From NCBI GenBank assembly GCA_038745855.1, contig JBCDLC010000040.1, forward strand, positions 1-27,927: DNA of 27,927 nt, written 5' to 3'. Position 1 is the stretch's first letter. Every line of letters begins with the position of its first letter. This document shows positions 1-6,720 of the stretch, one piece after another. Origin of the DNA: UBA5336 sp038745855. Lineage in GTDB: Bacteria > Pseudomonadota > Alphaproteobacteria > Caulobacterales > Hyphomonadaceae. Below the pieces are notes generated by a model. It ran no database searches. It saw only the letters and a list, made by a program, of their open reading frames with translations, and was not told the origin of the DNA. The position numbers were made by a program, and so were the translations under genes.

Positions 1-1
1 C

Positions 2-166
2 GGCCGTGGCGGGCAGCTTTTCGGTAAAATCGAACGGGTCAGCGCCTCGCTGACCCTGCAAAAAGGAGACATGGGTCTGCTGGCGCTTCACATGAAAGAC
101 AAGCAGGCGTTCATGACAGGCTTCGTGGGCCAAAGCGCCGACGCAAGCCAACCCGCGGCCCCCTGA
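2..166 (+). CDS. 3' end of an unidentified protein (partial)
   Basis: An open frame enters from the left edge and ends at TGA 164-166, giving the last 54 residues of a protein. The tail contains GGQLFGKIERVSASLTL, a short hydrophobic stretch (GDMGLLALHM) and a polar, Ala/Pro-rich end. I do not recognise the family. It is listed because no other gene explains these bases and the residue mix is protein-like. It converges on the hydrolase gene, with a GC-rich gap holding two palindromes between them. The frame could be chance, since the 5' part is not visible. Confidence 0.45.
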   Translation, partial: GRGGQLFGKIERVSASLTLQKGDMGLLALHMKDKQAFMTGFVGQSADASQPAAP

Positions 167-206
167 CCTCCTCAGACCGCAGTAAAATTTGGAAAACAGA
201 ACCGGA

Positions 207-252
207 CGCGCCATGGCGCGGGCCGGGCAAAGGTGCTGGCGCGGGCGCCAGC
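207..252. repeat. two GC-rich palindromes between convergent genes
   Basis: CGCGCCATGGCGCG (207-220) is a perfect 14-bp palindrome. It is followed at 235-252 by an inverted repeat that folds into a 7-bp stem (GCTGGCG / CGCCAGC) with a CGGG loop. They lie between the partial + strand gene and the end of the minus-strand hydrolase, where a bidirectional transcript end would be expected. Neither has a T-tract on either strand, so a classical intrinsic terminator is not supported. Confidence 0.5.
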
Positions 253-287
253 CCGCCGCCGCCGACCTTGCCATCGGCCGGGCGCCG

Positions 288-1328
288 TCAGCTCGATGCC
301 CGCTTCGCGTAAGCCGCCCTGACCATGCCCGCAATCTCTCTGCAAGCGGCATCAGACGCCGGGGACGCACCTGTGAACGCGGTGAAGCCGTGGGCGAGGC
401 TGTCATAGCATTTGAATGTCACGTCGACGCCAGACGCTTCCAACCGTTTCGCATAGGCCGCGCCTTCATCGACCAGTGGATCAAACCCAGCGGTGGCGAT
501 GATCGCAGGCGGAAGCCCCTCCAGATCCATCTCCTGGGCCGGCGAAATACGGACGTCGGTGAGATCCTGGCCGGCTGGAATGTAATGCCCCATAAACCAG
601 CGCATCGTCTCAGTGCTCAACGGATAGGACTCGGCGTATGTCGTATGCGATTGGGTTTCCTGCGAAACGTCCACGGCGGGATAGATCAGGAGTTGAAGCG
701 AGGGGAGCGGCAAGCCGTTCCGTTTCGCGTCCTGTGCAATGATGGCTGAGAAATTGCCGCCCATACTGTCGCCGCCAATCGCGGCTTCGCCAGCGGGCGC
801 GCCGAGGCTGGCCGCATTCTTGAGGGTCCATTCGTAGGCGGCCTGGCAATCATCCAGCCCAGCAGGCCATTTGTGCTCAGGTGCAAGCCTGTAGTCGACC
901 GAGACGACCGGGCATCGCGCGATGGACGCGATCATGCTGGCAAAGGCGTGGCAGGTTTCGAGATCGCCGATGACACCGCCGCCGAAGTGGAAAAAGGCCA
1001 TCGCAGGCGCGTTGGGATCCTGGTCTGCCGGCCGATAGATACGGACAGGGATCCTGTGATCCGGGGTATCGATCACGGAGTCCGTCCATTGTACGCCGGG
1101 CTCGGGGTCTGCGCCCAACATGGTCAGGCCTGCCGCCGATGTTGCACGCGCGGTCTGGGGATCCATGGTCGCCATGGCCGGTTGGCGCTGGGCACCATGG
1201 GCCAGGAACTGGGTGTGTGGGTCAAGCGTTCGGCCGCCCAACACAACAGGTTGCCCACCCGACATGCGGACGAGCCAGCTCGGGGGCAGCTTCAGAAGGG
1301 TGCGGATCAGCGTGCGCTGTAGGGACAT
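288..1328 (-). CDS. alpha/beta hydrolase, hormone-sensitive-lipase (HSL) type
   Basis: A 346-residue predicted esterase or lipase, probably cytoplasmic since no signal peptide is seen. An oxyanion-hole motif HFGGG lies at 114-118 (the family usually has HGGG), followed by the typical YRLAPEHKWPAGLDD segment at 146-160. The nucleophile motif is GDSMG at 186-190 with Ser188. The likely acid is Asp283 in DPLVDEG and the likely base is His313 in AHGF. The triad is complete and the length is normal for the HSL/acetyl-esterase family. The ATG at 1328 is preceded by GGAG at good spacing. A TetR regulator ends 54 bp upstream on the same strand, so the pair may be co-transcribed, and the regulator may respond to a substrate or product of this enzyme; that is inference. 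The natural ester substrate cannot be read from sequence. Confidence 0.9.
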   Translation of the reverse strand: MSLQRTLIRTLLKLPPSWLVRMSGGQPVVLGGRTLDPHTQFLAHGAQRQPAMATMDPQTARATSAAGLTMLGADPEPGVQWTDSVIDTPDHRIPVRIYRPADQDPNAPAMAFFHFGGGVIGDLETCHAFASMIASIARCPVVSVDYRLAPEHKWPAGLDDCQAAYEWTLKNAASLGAPAGEAAIGGDSMGGNFSAIIAQDAKRNGLPLPSLQLLIYPAVDVSQETQSHTTYAESYPLSTETMRWFMGHYIPAGQDLTDVRISPAQEMDLEGLPPAIIATAGFDPLVDEGAAYAKRLEASGVDVTFKCYDSLAHGFTAFTGASPASDAACREIAGMVRAAYAKRASS

Positions 1329-1382
1329 GGAAAACTCCGGATCGGGCAGGCGAGGCTCGTGGGACAGGGCGCCCCCAAAGCC

Positions 1383-2051
1383 TCAATTATGGTCGAAACC
1401 CATCCCGCGAATGCCGGACAGGAGCAGGTTTGCAGCGTAATCGGCCGCCGCTTCGGGATCGACGGGGCGCCTGGCCAGCATATGGTCGCCCATTTCACGG
1501 GCGATGCCGACGGCGGCGGCCGCGAGATATTCGGTATCCATGTGCGCCACGCGGTCATTGCCGAGGACACGGTCGAGGTCTGACCGGATTTCGGAGAAGA
1601 TGGCTTTCACCTCTGGCGTATCCACGCGCACGCCGATGAGTGCCATGTGGGGTGCGCCGGCTTTGATCGCATCGGTATTCTCCGATGCGAGGAACTGAAA
1701 GTACGCCCTGAAGGCTGTGCGGATGTAGGTTTCGAAATCGGCGGCTTCGGAGCGGACGGATTTAAGGCGGTCGCCAAATCGGCGGGCGCTGTCACCGGCG
1801 ATCGCTTCGAACACATCTTCCTTCGACTTGAAGTAGTTGTAGAAGGTTCCAGCAGCGAGATCGGTTTCGCGGATGATGTCTCGAACAGTGGTCACCTCGA
1901 AACCCAAACGGGCAAACACCCTCCGGCCAGCGGCAAGAATGGCCGCTCGATTGGCCGCCTTGGCCCTCTCGCGCTTGCCAGGTGCGTCGCCGCCAGGAAT
2001 GTCAGCCGTTGCGGTGTCTGCCAGGCGGGTGGTGTCTGGAGAATCGATCAT
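1383..2051 (-). CDS. TetR/AcrR-family transcriptional regulator
   Basis: A 222-residue DNA-binding repressor-type protein. The N-terminal TetR helix-turn-helix spans about residues 34-80 (AAILAAGRRVFARLGFEVTT ... LAAGTFYNYFKSKEDVF), an excellent match to the family signature. The C-terminal half is a variable helical ligand-binding and dimerisation domain. The frame is open 27 codons further upstream, which would overlap the M23 gene before it. I prefer the ATG at 2051, which leaves 31 bp after that gene's stop and has a GAAG sequence about 9 bases upstream. It lies between the LytM-type peptidase gene and the alpha/beta hydrolase gene, all on the minus strand. Its most likely target is the hydrolase or its own operon. 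The inducer is unknown. Confidence 0.9.
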   Translation of the reverse strand: MIDSPDTTRLADTATADIPGGDAPGKRERAKAANRAAILAAGRRVFARLGFEVTTVRDIIRETDLAAGTFYNYFKSKEDVFEAIAGDSARRFGDRLKSVRSEAADFETYIRTAFRAYFQFLASENTDAIKAGAPHMALIGVRVDTPEVKAIFSEIRSDLDRVLGNDRVAHMDTEYLAAAAVGIAREMGDHMLARRPVDPEAAADYAANLLLSGIRGMGFDHN

Positions 2052-2082
2052 GGGGTAGACTTCGGGCAATCGTGACGCTGCG

Positions 2083-2901
2083 TCAACTTTGTTCGCGTGG
2101 ACGGTCATTGGTGGCGGTGAGCAAAGGATCATATCCAGGCAAGGAGAGGGGATCGATGGCGCTCAGGCCAAACGAACCTTTCCGGCCCCAACGACCCGTC
2201 AGGACCTCATAGTGCAGGTGAGTCGCCGTTGCATTGCCAGTCCGGCCCATCTTACCAAGGGCCTGCCCGAAACCGAGCCGGGTGCCGGGCTTGATGTCCT
2301 CCATGAAGGCCTCGAGATGGGCGTATCGCGTATAGACGCCGTGACCGTGGTCGATTGTAACGAACCACCCGAAACCCCGGCCCCAACGCGCTTCGCGAAC
2401 AATGCCGGGCGCGGCCGAGTAGATCAGGCCAGCGGGCCGTGCAACAAGGTCGATCCCTTTGTGCAAGCGCCCACTCCGAGGTCCGAAACCGGAACTGAGG
2501 CACACATCATTGGCCGGTGCCGCCGCGAGAATGACTCGCTCGCGTGCCACGACCAACGGAGCGAAATCGATGACAAAGCCAACCCGGTCCACCGATGGCG
2601 GATTCGATAGGCGTGCATTGCAAAGCTTCAGGTTGGCGTTTGGCTGAAACGGGCCTTGAGCACGGCGATCGGTCGGAGCGGGTTGTGGCTCCTGGGTCGA
2701 ACCAATGTCTGGCGATGCAGGCGGCGGAACAACGACCCGCACCCAGTCGGTGTCCGGCTGAGGGGATTGGCACGCAGCCATCCAGAGTGGCAGCGCCACG
2801 ATCGTTGTCCGGATCAGTGTCCTGATCCCAATCGTGGTGGGGACCTCGGGAGTGGCGGCGGCTAACGTCGCTACACCGGGGATGGATACTGGAGGTGACA
2901 T
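2083..2901 (-). CDS. M23/LytM peptidase, putative lipoprotein (copy 1)
   Basis: A 272-residue predicted zinc peptidase acting on peptidoglycan cross-links in the periplasm. The C-terminal M23 domain carries the zinc-ligand motifs H-x3-D (His147, Asp151 in HKGID) and HxH (His228, His230 in HLHYEV), plus HGHGVYTRYAH, so it looks catalytically intact. A hydrophobic stretch ends in MAAC with Cys44, a plausible lipobox, followed by a Pro-rich linker. The stretch before the hydrophobic core is unusually long, so the start is uncertain. I chose the ATG at 2901 because GAGGAA lies at good spacing before it; an ATG at 2925 is also in frame. Cys94 and Cys134 have equivalents in the neighbouring copy and may form a disulphide. 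It lies 105 bp downstream of that copy; the two are clearly paralogues. Confidence 0.87.
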   Translation of the reverse strand: MSPPVSIPGVATLAAATPEVPTTIGIRTLIRTTIVALPLWMAACQSPQPDTDWVRVVVPPPASPDIGSTQEPQPAPTDRRAQGPFQPNANLKLCNARLSNPPSVDRVGFVIDFAPLVVARERVILAAAPANDVCLSSGFGPRSGRLHKGIDLVARPAGLIYSAAPGIVREARWGRGFGWFVTIDHGHGVYTRYAHLEAFMEDIKPGTRLGFGQALGKMGRTGNATATHLHYEVLTGRWGRKGSFGLSAIDPLSLPGYDPLLTATNDRPREQS

Positions 2902-3006
2902 GGCGGTTCCTCGATCAAGTCGCATCTACCCCGGCTCTTCTATAACGCAGCGCCTCTCAACCGGAGGTGAATACCCATTCGGCCAGTCCGCCGGTCAAGA
3001 TCGCAG

Positions 3007-3858
3007 TCAGCGGGCGATGGAGGGCGCGGCACTTGTGTTGATGGTCAACGTCACGGTCGTTCGAGCGGGCGTGTAGGCTGGAAGGTCGAGCGGATTATGC
3101 GCCGCCAATCCGTAGGCCTTGCGCGGTCCCCACGTGCCCGTCAGCACTTCGTAGTGAAGATGAACGCCAGTAGAGTTGCCCGTATTGCCCATGGTGCCAA
3201 CGACCTCGCCGAAGCTGAGCTTGGCGCCTGGCTTGATGCCGCGCTCGATCCGGTTGAGATGGGCATATCGGGTGAAGACACCATGGCCATGGTCGATGAC
3301 AATCATCTTGCCATAGCCGCGCGCCCAGCCCGCTTCCATCACAGTCCCCGGTGCTGCCGCGTGGATGGGTGAGTGCTTCCGGGCGCTGAAGTCGACGCCC
3401 TTGTGGATACGCCCAAACCGCGGCCCGAAGCCGGAACTCATACAAGCATCGTTAACGGGCGCGGTGGCCAGAACCACGCGGCCGCGGGCGATGACAAAGG
3501 GCCGGTAATGCCGGACATACTTCGCATTATTGAAAGACGGCGCGTTGGACAGGGTCGGGTAGCACACTTTCAAATGCGTGTTTGGCTTGAAGGCTCCGAT
3601 CACGGCATCGGGAATCGCGTCGAGTTGGAGCCGCTTGCGGTTCAGCGGCGTGTCGCCCCTATCCGGACTGCCAATCGTGAACGCCACAGGTATAGGCGCT
3701 TGTTGGGCGCTCCGTTCGGCTCCGGGCTTTTCGAAAGTGAAATCCCTGCCGGGATCGGCCGACGCCTTCTGAAAAGAGGCCGCCAACACGCTGGCAACGG
3801 CCATGGCAACAAAGAGACCCGCCCAGCGGGGAAGACGTTTTATCGAGCGGGTATCCAT
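3007..3858 (-). CDS. M23/LytM peptidase, secreted (copy 2)
   Basis: A 283-residue predicted periplasmic murein endopeptidase. The N-terminus has a basic region (RSIKRLPRW) and a hydrophobic core, with a likely signal peptidase I site near residue 34 (ASA followed by DP). The M23 domain contains SSGFGPRFGRIHKGVD (His152, Asp156), DHGHGVFTRYAH and HLHYEV (His233, His235), so all expected zinc ligands are present. Cys99 and Cys139 align with cysteines in the adjacent copy. The ATG at 3858 is preceded by GAGGTG at good spacing; the frame stays open 14 codons further upstream. Unlike copy 1 it has no lipobox, so the pair may place one enzyme in solution and one on a membrane. The first gene of the minus-strand run, it sits about 100 bp after the DUF924 stop. 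Confidence 0.88.
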   Translation of the reverse strand: MDTRSIKRLPRWAGLFVAMAVASVLAASFQKASADPGRDFTFEKPGAERSAQQAPIPVAFTIGSPDRGDTPLNRKRLQLDAIPDAVIGAFKPNTHLKVCYPTLSNAPSFNNAKYVRHYRPFVIARGRVVLATAPVNDACMSSGFGPRFGRIHKGVDFSARKHSPIHAAAPGTVMEAGWARGYGKMIVIDHGHGVFTRYAHLNRIERGIKPGAKLSFGEVVGTMGNTGNSTGVHLHYEVLTGTWGPRKAYGLAAHNPLDLPAYTPARTTVTLTINTSAAPSIAR

Positions 3859-3925
3859 CACCAGCACCTCGAATGTGTTGAACAATCGTGGTTGGCGCAA
3901 AGCAGGAAATGGGCCGAATTGTCAT

Positions 3926-3961
3926 AAGACCCTGTTTACCCGACTGTTTAGGAAGGGTCTT
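3926..3961. repeat. inverted repeat enclosing a tandem CTGTTTA repeat
   Basis: AAGACCCT (3926-3933) and AGGGTCTT (3954-3961) form a perfect 8-bp inverted repeat. Two direct copies of CTGTTTA lie at 3932-3938 and 3944-3950, 12 bp apart, overlapping or inside it. The element touches the stop codon of the DUF924 gene and lies about 70-100 bp upstream of the first M23 start. It could end the ubiG-DUF924 transcript (no T-tract is seen) or be a binding site for control of the peptidase genes. Confidence 0.4.
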
Positions 3962-4563
3962 CAGGTTTTCGATTGCGCGAGGAAGGTGTGCTCTTCGGGC
4001 GTATTTTCCCGTCCCAGGATAGCATTTCGATAGGGAAAGCGGCCGAACTGGTCGATCACGGCCTTATGTTGTCGGGCAAACTCGAGGCCAATCTGAACGA
4101 AGGGCAGGAATTCAGCACGCGCCTCGCGCTCGAGTTTCTCGAAAAGGGCAACGCATTCCGCCTGGTCGACCGGATCTTCGGCATGCTCCAGCGGCAGGTA
4201 AAAGGCATACTGCTCGGCTTCCATGAGCCCCGCATGCTCGCCCTTGGTTAGGCCGTGATAGGTCAACAGCCGGGCCAGGCGATCGTAGCTGAACGCTTCA
4301 GGCAGGCCGCGGTGAATATTTCGGCTGAACTGGTCGAGCACGATAATCGCCGCAAGCCGCGCGCGGGGACTTCGGTTAGCCCACTCCCAAGCAAGACCAG
4401 CCTGTAACGCCTCCAGAGTCTCGCCATAGGTGTGGGTAATATGCTGGTCTGTCTCGTCAGACGGGGAAAACCAGAGGTCCTGGCGCGCAAGAGCTGCCGC
4501 CGCATCGTCACGCGCTGGGCCAATCCAATACTCTAAAACGTCCAGCGGCTTCACAACGGGCAT
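3961..4563 (-). CDS. DUF924 family protein
   Basis: A 200-residue protein of the DUF924 family, which is helical and has no settled biochemical role. Family hallmarks are clear: VLEYWIG at the N-terminus, then VLDQFSRNIHRG, AFSYD, FYLPLEHAED and, near the C-terminus, GRFPYRNAILGREN followed by EEHTFL. No signal peptide or membrane segment is seen. I chose the ATG at 4563, since family members begin just before the VLEYWIG segment. A TTG at 4587 is the alternative: it overlaps the ubiG stop (TTGA) and has GGAG a few bases upstream, which would imply translational coupling. Either way the gene is the downstream partner of ubiG. A role linked to ubiquinone is not implied by the family. Confidence 0.9.
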   Translation of the reverse strand: MPVVKPLDVLEYWIGPARDDAAAALARQDLWFSPSDETDQHITHTYGETLEALQAGLAWEWANRSPRARLAAIIVLDQFSRNIHRGLPEAFSYDRLARLLTYHGLTKGEHAGLMEAEQYAFYLPLEHAEDPVDQAECVALFEKLEREARAEFLPFVQIGLEFARQHKAVIDQFGRFPYRNAILGRENTPEEHTFLAQSKT

Positions 4564-4583
4564 TGTGGACAGCTTGTAACCGT

Positions 4584-5357
4584 TCAATTGCTCCGTGTCG
4601 CCACCATCATGTAATTTACCGCCGTATCAGCTGACAGAGACCAGCGATCCATGAGCGGTGAGTAGCTGACGCCCTGCGCCGGGCGCGCGGAAAGCCCTGC
4701 TTCCAGCGCAGCTGCTTCGATTTCGTCGGGCGTGATGAACTTCCGGACATCGTGCGTCCCCCGGGGAAGCCAGCCGAGCACGTACTCGGCACCGACAACG
4801 GCCAGTGCCCACGCTTTCGCGGTACGGTTGAGCGTGGCGACGACCATGATTCCGCCTGGCGCCAGAAGTCGCCCACAATCGACCAGGAAACTGTGAGGAT
4901 CGGCCACGTGCTCAACCACTTCCAACGTCAAGACCACGTCGAAAGGAGGCTCGCCGCTTGTCAGCAAACCCTCAGCTGTTCCCACCCGGAAATCCACCGA
5001 GACGCCCGATTGCTCGGCATGGACCATGGCGGTCTTTATGTTCGCATCGCCCGCATCAATGCCGGTGACCGTCGCACCGAGACGGGCCATCGGTTCGCTG
5101 ACGAGCCCGCCACCGCATCCGATGTCAACGAGACGCAGACCCTCGAGGGGCCGACGGGCGGACGGGTCCCGGCTGAAGTGTTCGGTGATGGTGTCACGAA
5201 GGAAACTTAGACGCACTGGGTTGAACTTGTGCAGCGGCCGGAACTTGCCCTTCGGATCCCACCATTCGGCCGCCATGGCCGTGAACTTATCGATTTCCGA
5301 CGCATCAATGCTGGGCGTCGTCGGACGATCTGTGCCGGTTTCACCATTCGTAACCAT
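4584..5357 (-). CDS. ubiG: ubiquinone biosynthesis O-methyltransferase UbiG
   Basis: A 257-residue SAM-dependent O-methyltransferase that carries out the two O-methylations of the ubiquinone ring. The UbiG-specific N-terminal block is present (AAEWWDPKGKFRPLHKFNP at about 29-47, then VRLSFL). SAM-binding motif I is VDIGCGGG at 77-84, followed by the acidic strand end GIDAGD (Asp101). LTLEVVEHVADP at 143-154 is the typical motif after motif II. The start is the ATG at 5357; the open frame continues to 5480 but would then overlap lysC. It is divergent from lysC with a 67-bp gap that must hold both promoters, an arrangement I recall as common in alphaproteobacteria. A DUF924 gene follows at once. 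Confidence 0.95.
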   Translation of the reverse strand: MVTNGETGTDRPTTPSIDASEIDKFTAMAAEWWDPKGKFRPLHKFNPVRLSFLRDTITEHFSRDPSARRPLEGLRLVDIGCGGGLVSEPMARLGATVTGIDAGDANIKTAMVHAEQSGVSVDFRVGTAEGLLTSGEPPFDVVLTLEVVEHVADPHSFLVDCGRLLAPGGIMVVATLNRTAKAWALAVVGAEYVLGWLPRGTHDVRKFITPDEIEAAALEAGLSARPAQGVSYSPLMDRWSLSADTAVNYMMVATRSN

Positions 5358-5424
5358 GCGGGTAAGGCTTCCTGTTTGCTCACAAGGGAATGGCCGCCTA
5401 AAGAGGTCGAGCCCTAGCGGAGAC

Positions 5425-6696
5425 ATGGGCGAACAGCAGGCGGAAGCAATGGCACCTACGGTCCTGAAATTTGGCGGCACATCTGTCGGCTCGCTGGAGC
5501 GGATTGATCATGTGGCTGACCTCGTGGCCGCGCGCGCCGGCATAGGGGAGCGGTTGGCCGTGATTGTCTCTGCCATGGCCGGGGAGACAAACCGGCTCGT
5601 CGACCTGGCCCGCGGGGCAGCGGCCGAGAAACTCAAGCCAGACGCGTTCGACGATGAATACGACGTGGTCGTTTCATCGGGTGAGCAGGTGTCGAGTGGC
5701 TTGCTGGCCCTCGCGCTCCGTCGGCGCGGCGTGCGGGCCCGCAGTTGGCTTGGTTGGCAGCTCGCGATGAAGACCGACGGCGACCACGCCCGTGCGCGGA
5801 TTCTCGGCTTTGAGGGCAGTGCGCTACCCGAGAGCGTCAACGCTGGGGAAGTGGCTGTTGTTGCGGGTTTTCAAGGCGTCACCGATGATGGGCGGGTCTC
5901 GACCTTGGGACGGGGCGGGTCAGACACAAGCGCCGTTGCTGTGGCGGCTGCGCTTCAAGCGGACCGGTGCGATATCTACACCGATGTGGACGGGGTCTAC
6001 ACGACAGACCCTCGCATCGTTCCCCGGGCCCAGAGGCTCGATCGCATCTCCTATGAGGAAATGCTCGAAATGGCATCGCTAGGCGCCAAAGTGCTTCAGA
6101 CCCGGTCTGTGGAGTTGGCGATGAACCATGGCGTGCCCATCCGGGTGCTGTCGAGTTTCGTCCAGCATAACACGCCCAATCCGGGCACCCTCGTCTGTTC
6201 GGAGGATGAAATCGTGGAAAAACAAGTGGTCAGCGGTGTCGCATATTCCCGCGACGAGGCGAAAGTCACCCTTTTCGGCGTCACAGACAAACCTGGCGTA
6301 TCCGCGCGGATCTTCTCGCTTCTCGCCGCAGCGGGCGTTAATGTGGACATGATCGTGCAGGCCAATGCGCGGGGCGGGGGACGCGCAAACATGGTGTTCA
6401 CCTGCACCGACCGGGACAGCGCGATTGCTCAGGAAACGCTTTCGGCCAATGAAACTGACATCGGTTTCGAGCGCCTCGAGGTCAACAAGGATGTCGCCAA
6501 GGTGTCGATTATCGGCGTCGGCATGAAGAGCCACACGGGCGTCGCCGAAACCATGTTCCAGGCTCTTTATCAGCGCGGCATCAATATCGATGTCATCGCT
6601 ACCTCCGAAATCAAGATCTCCGTCCTGATCGAGGCTGCCTATACCGAGCTCGCCGTTCGCGCTCTTCACACGGCCTTCGGACTTGACGCAGCGTAA
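5425..6696 (+). CDS. lysC: aspartate kinase LysC
   Basis: A 423-residue aspartokinase that phosphorylates L-aspartate, the first step to lysine, threonine, methionine and diaminopimelate. The amino-acid kinase domain has KFGGTSV at 15-21, SSGEQVSSGLL, GRGGSDTSAVA at 162-172 and DVDGVYTTDPR at 187-197. Two ACT domains follow (roughly 285-350 and 365-423), with VTDKPGVSARIFSLLAAAGVNVDMI in the first; they usually give feedback control by lysine and/or threonine. I chose the ATG at 5425; an ATG at 5449 (GGCGGAA upstream) is equally possible and would give MAPTVLKFGG. The longer open frame back to 5026 runs antisense to ubiG and is rejected. ptsP follows after 24 bp and is probably co-transcribed. 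Confidence 0.96.
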   Translation: MGEQQAEAMAPTVLKFGGTSVGSLERIDHVADLVAARAGIGERLAVIVSAMAGETNRLVDLARGAAAEKLKPDAFDDEYDVVVSSGEQVSSGLLALALRRRGVRARSWLGWQLAMKTDGDHARARILGFEGSALPESVNAGEVAVVAGFQGVTDDGRVSTLGRGGSDTSAVAVAAALQADRCDIYTDVDGVYTTDPRIVPRAQRLDRISYEEMLEMASLGAKVLQTRSVELAMNHGVPIRVLSSFVQHNTPNPGTLVCSEDEIVEKQVVSGVAYSRDEAKVTLFGVTDKPGVSARIFSLLAAAGVNVDMIVQANARGGGRANMVFTCTDRDSAIAQETLSANETDIGFERLEVNKDVAKVSIIGVGMKSHTGVAETMFQALYQRGINIDVIATSEIKISVLIEAAYTELAVRALHTAFGLDAA

Positions 6697-6720
6697 GCTG
6701 ATCCCCGACACTTGTTGACG

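Noticed and set aside
189..749. A 186-codon + strand frame at the left end
   Set aside because: It is antisense to the HSL-type hydrolase, which has a complete catalytic triad; the composition is Arg-rich and shadow-like.
5026..5424. Upstream extension of the lysC frame
   Set aside because: It runs antisense to ubiG and adds 133 residues with no aspartokinase homology; the family begins just before KFGG.
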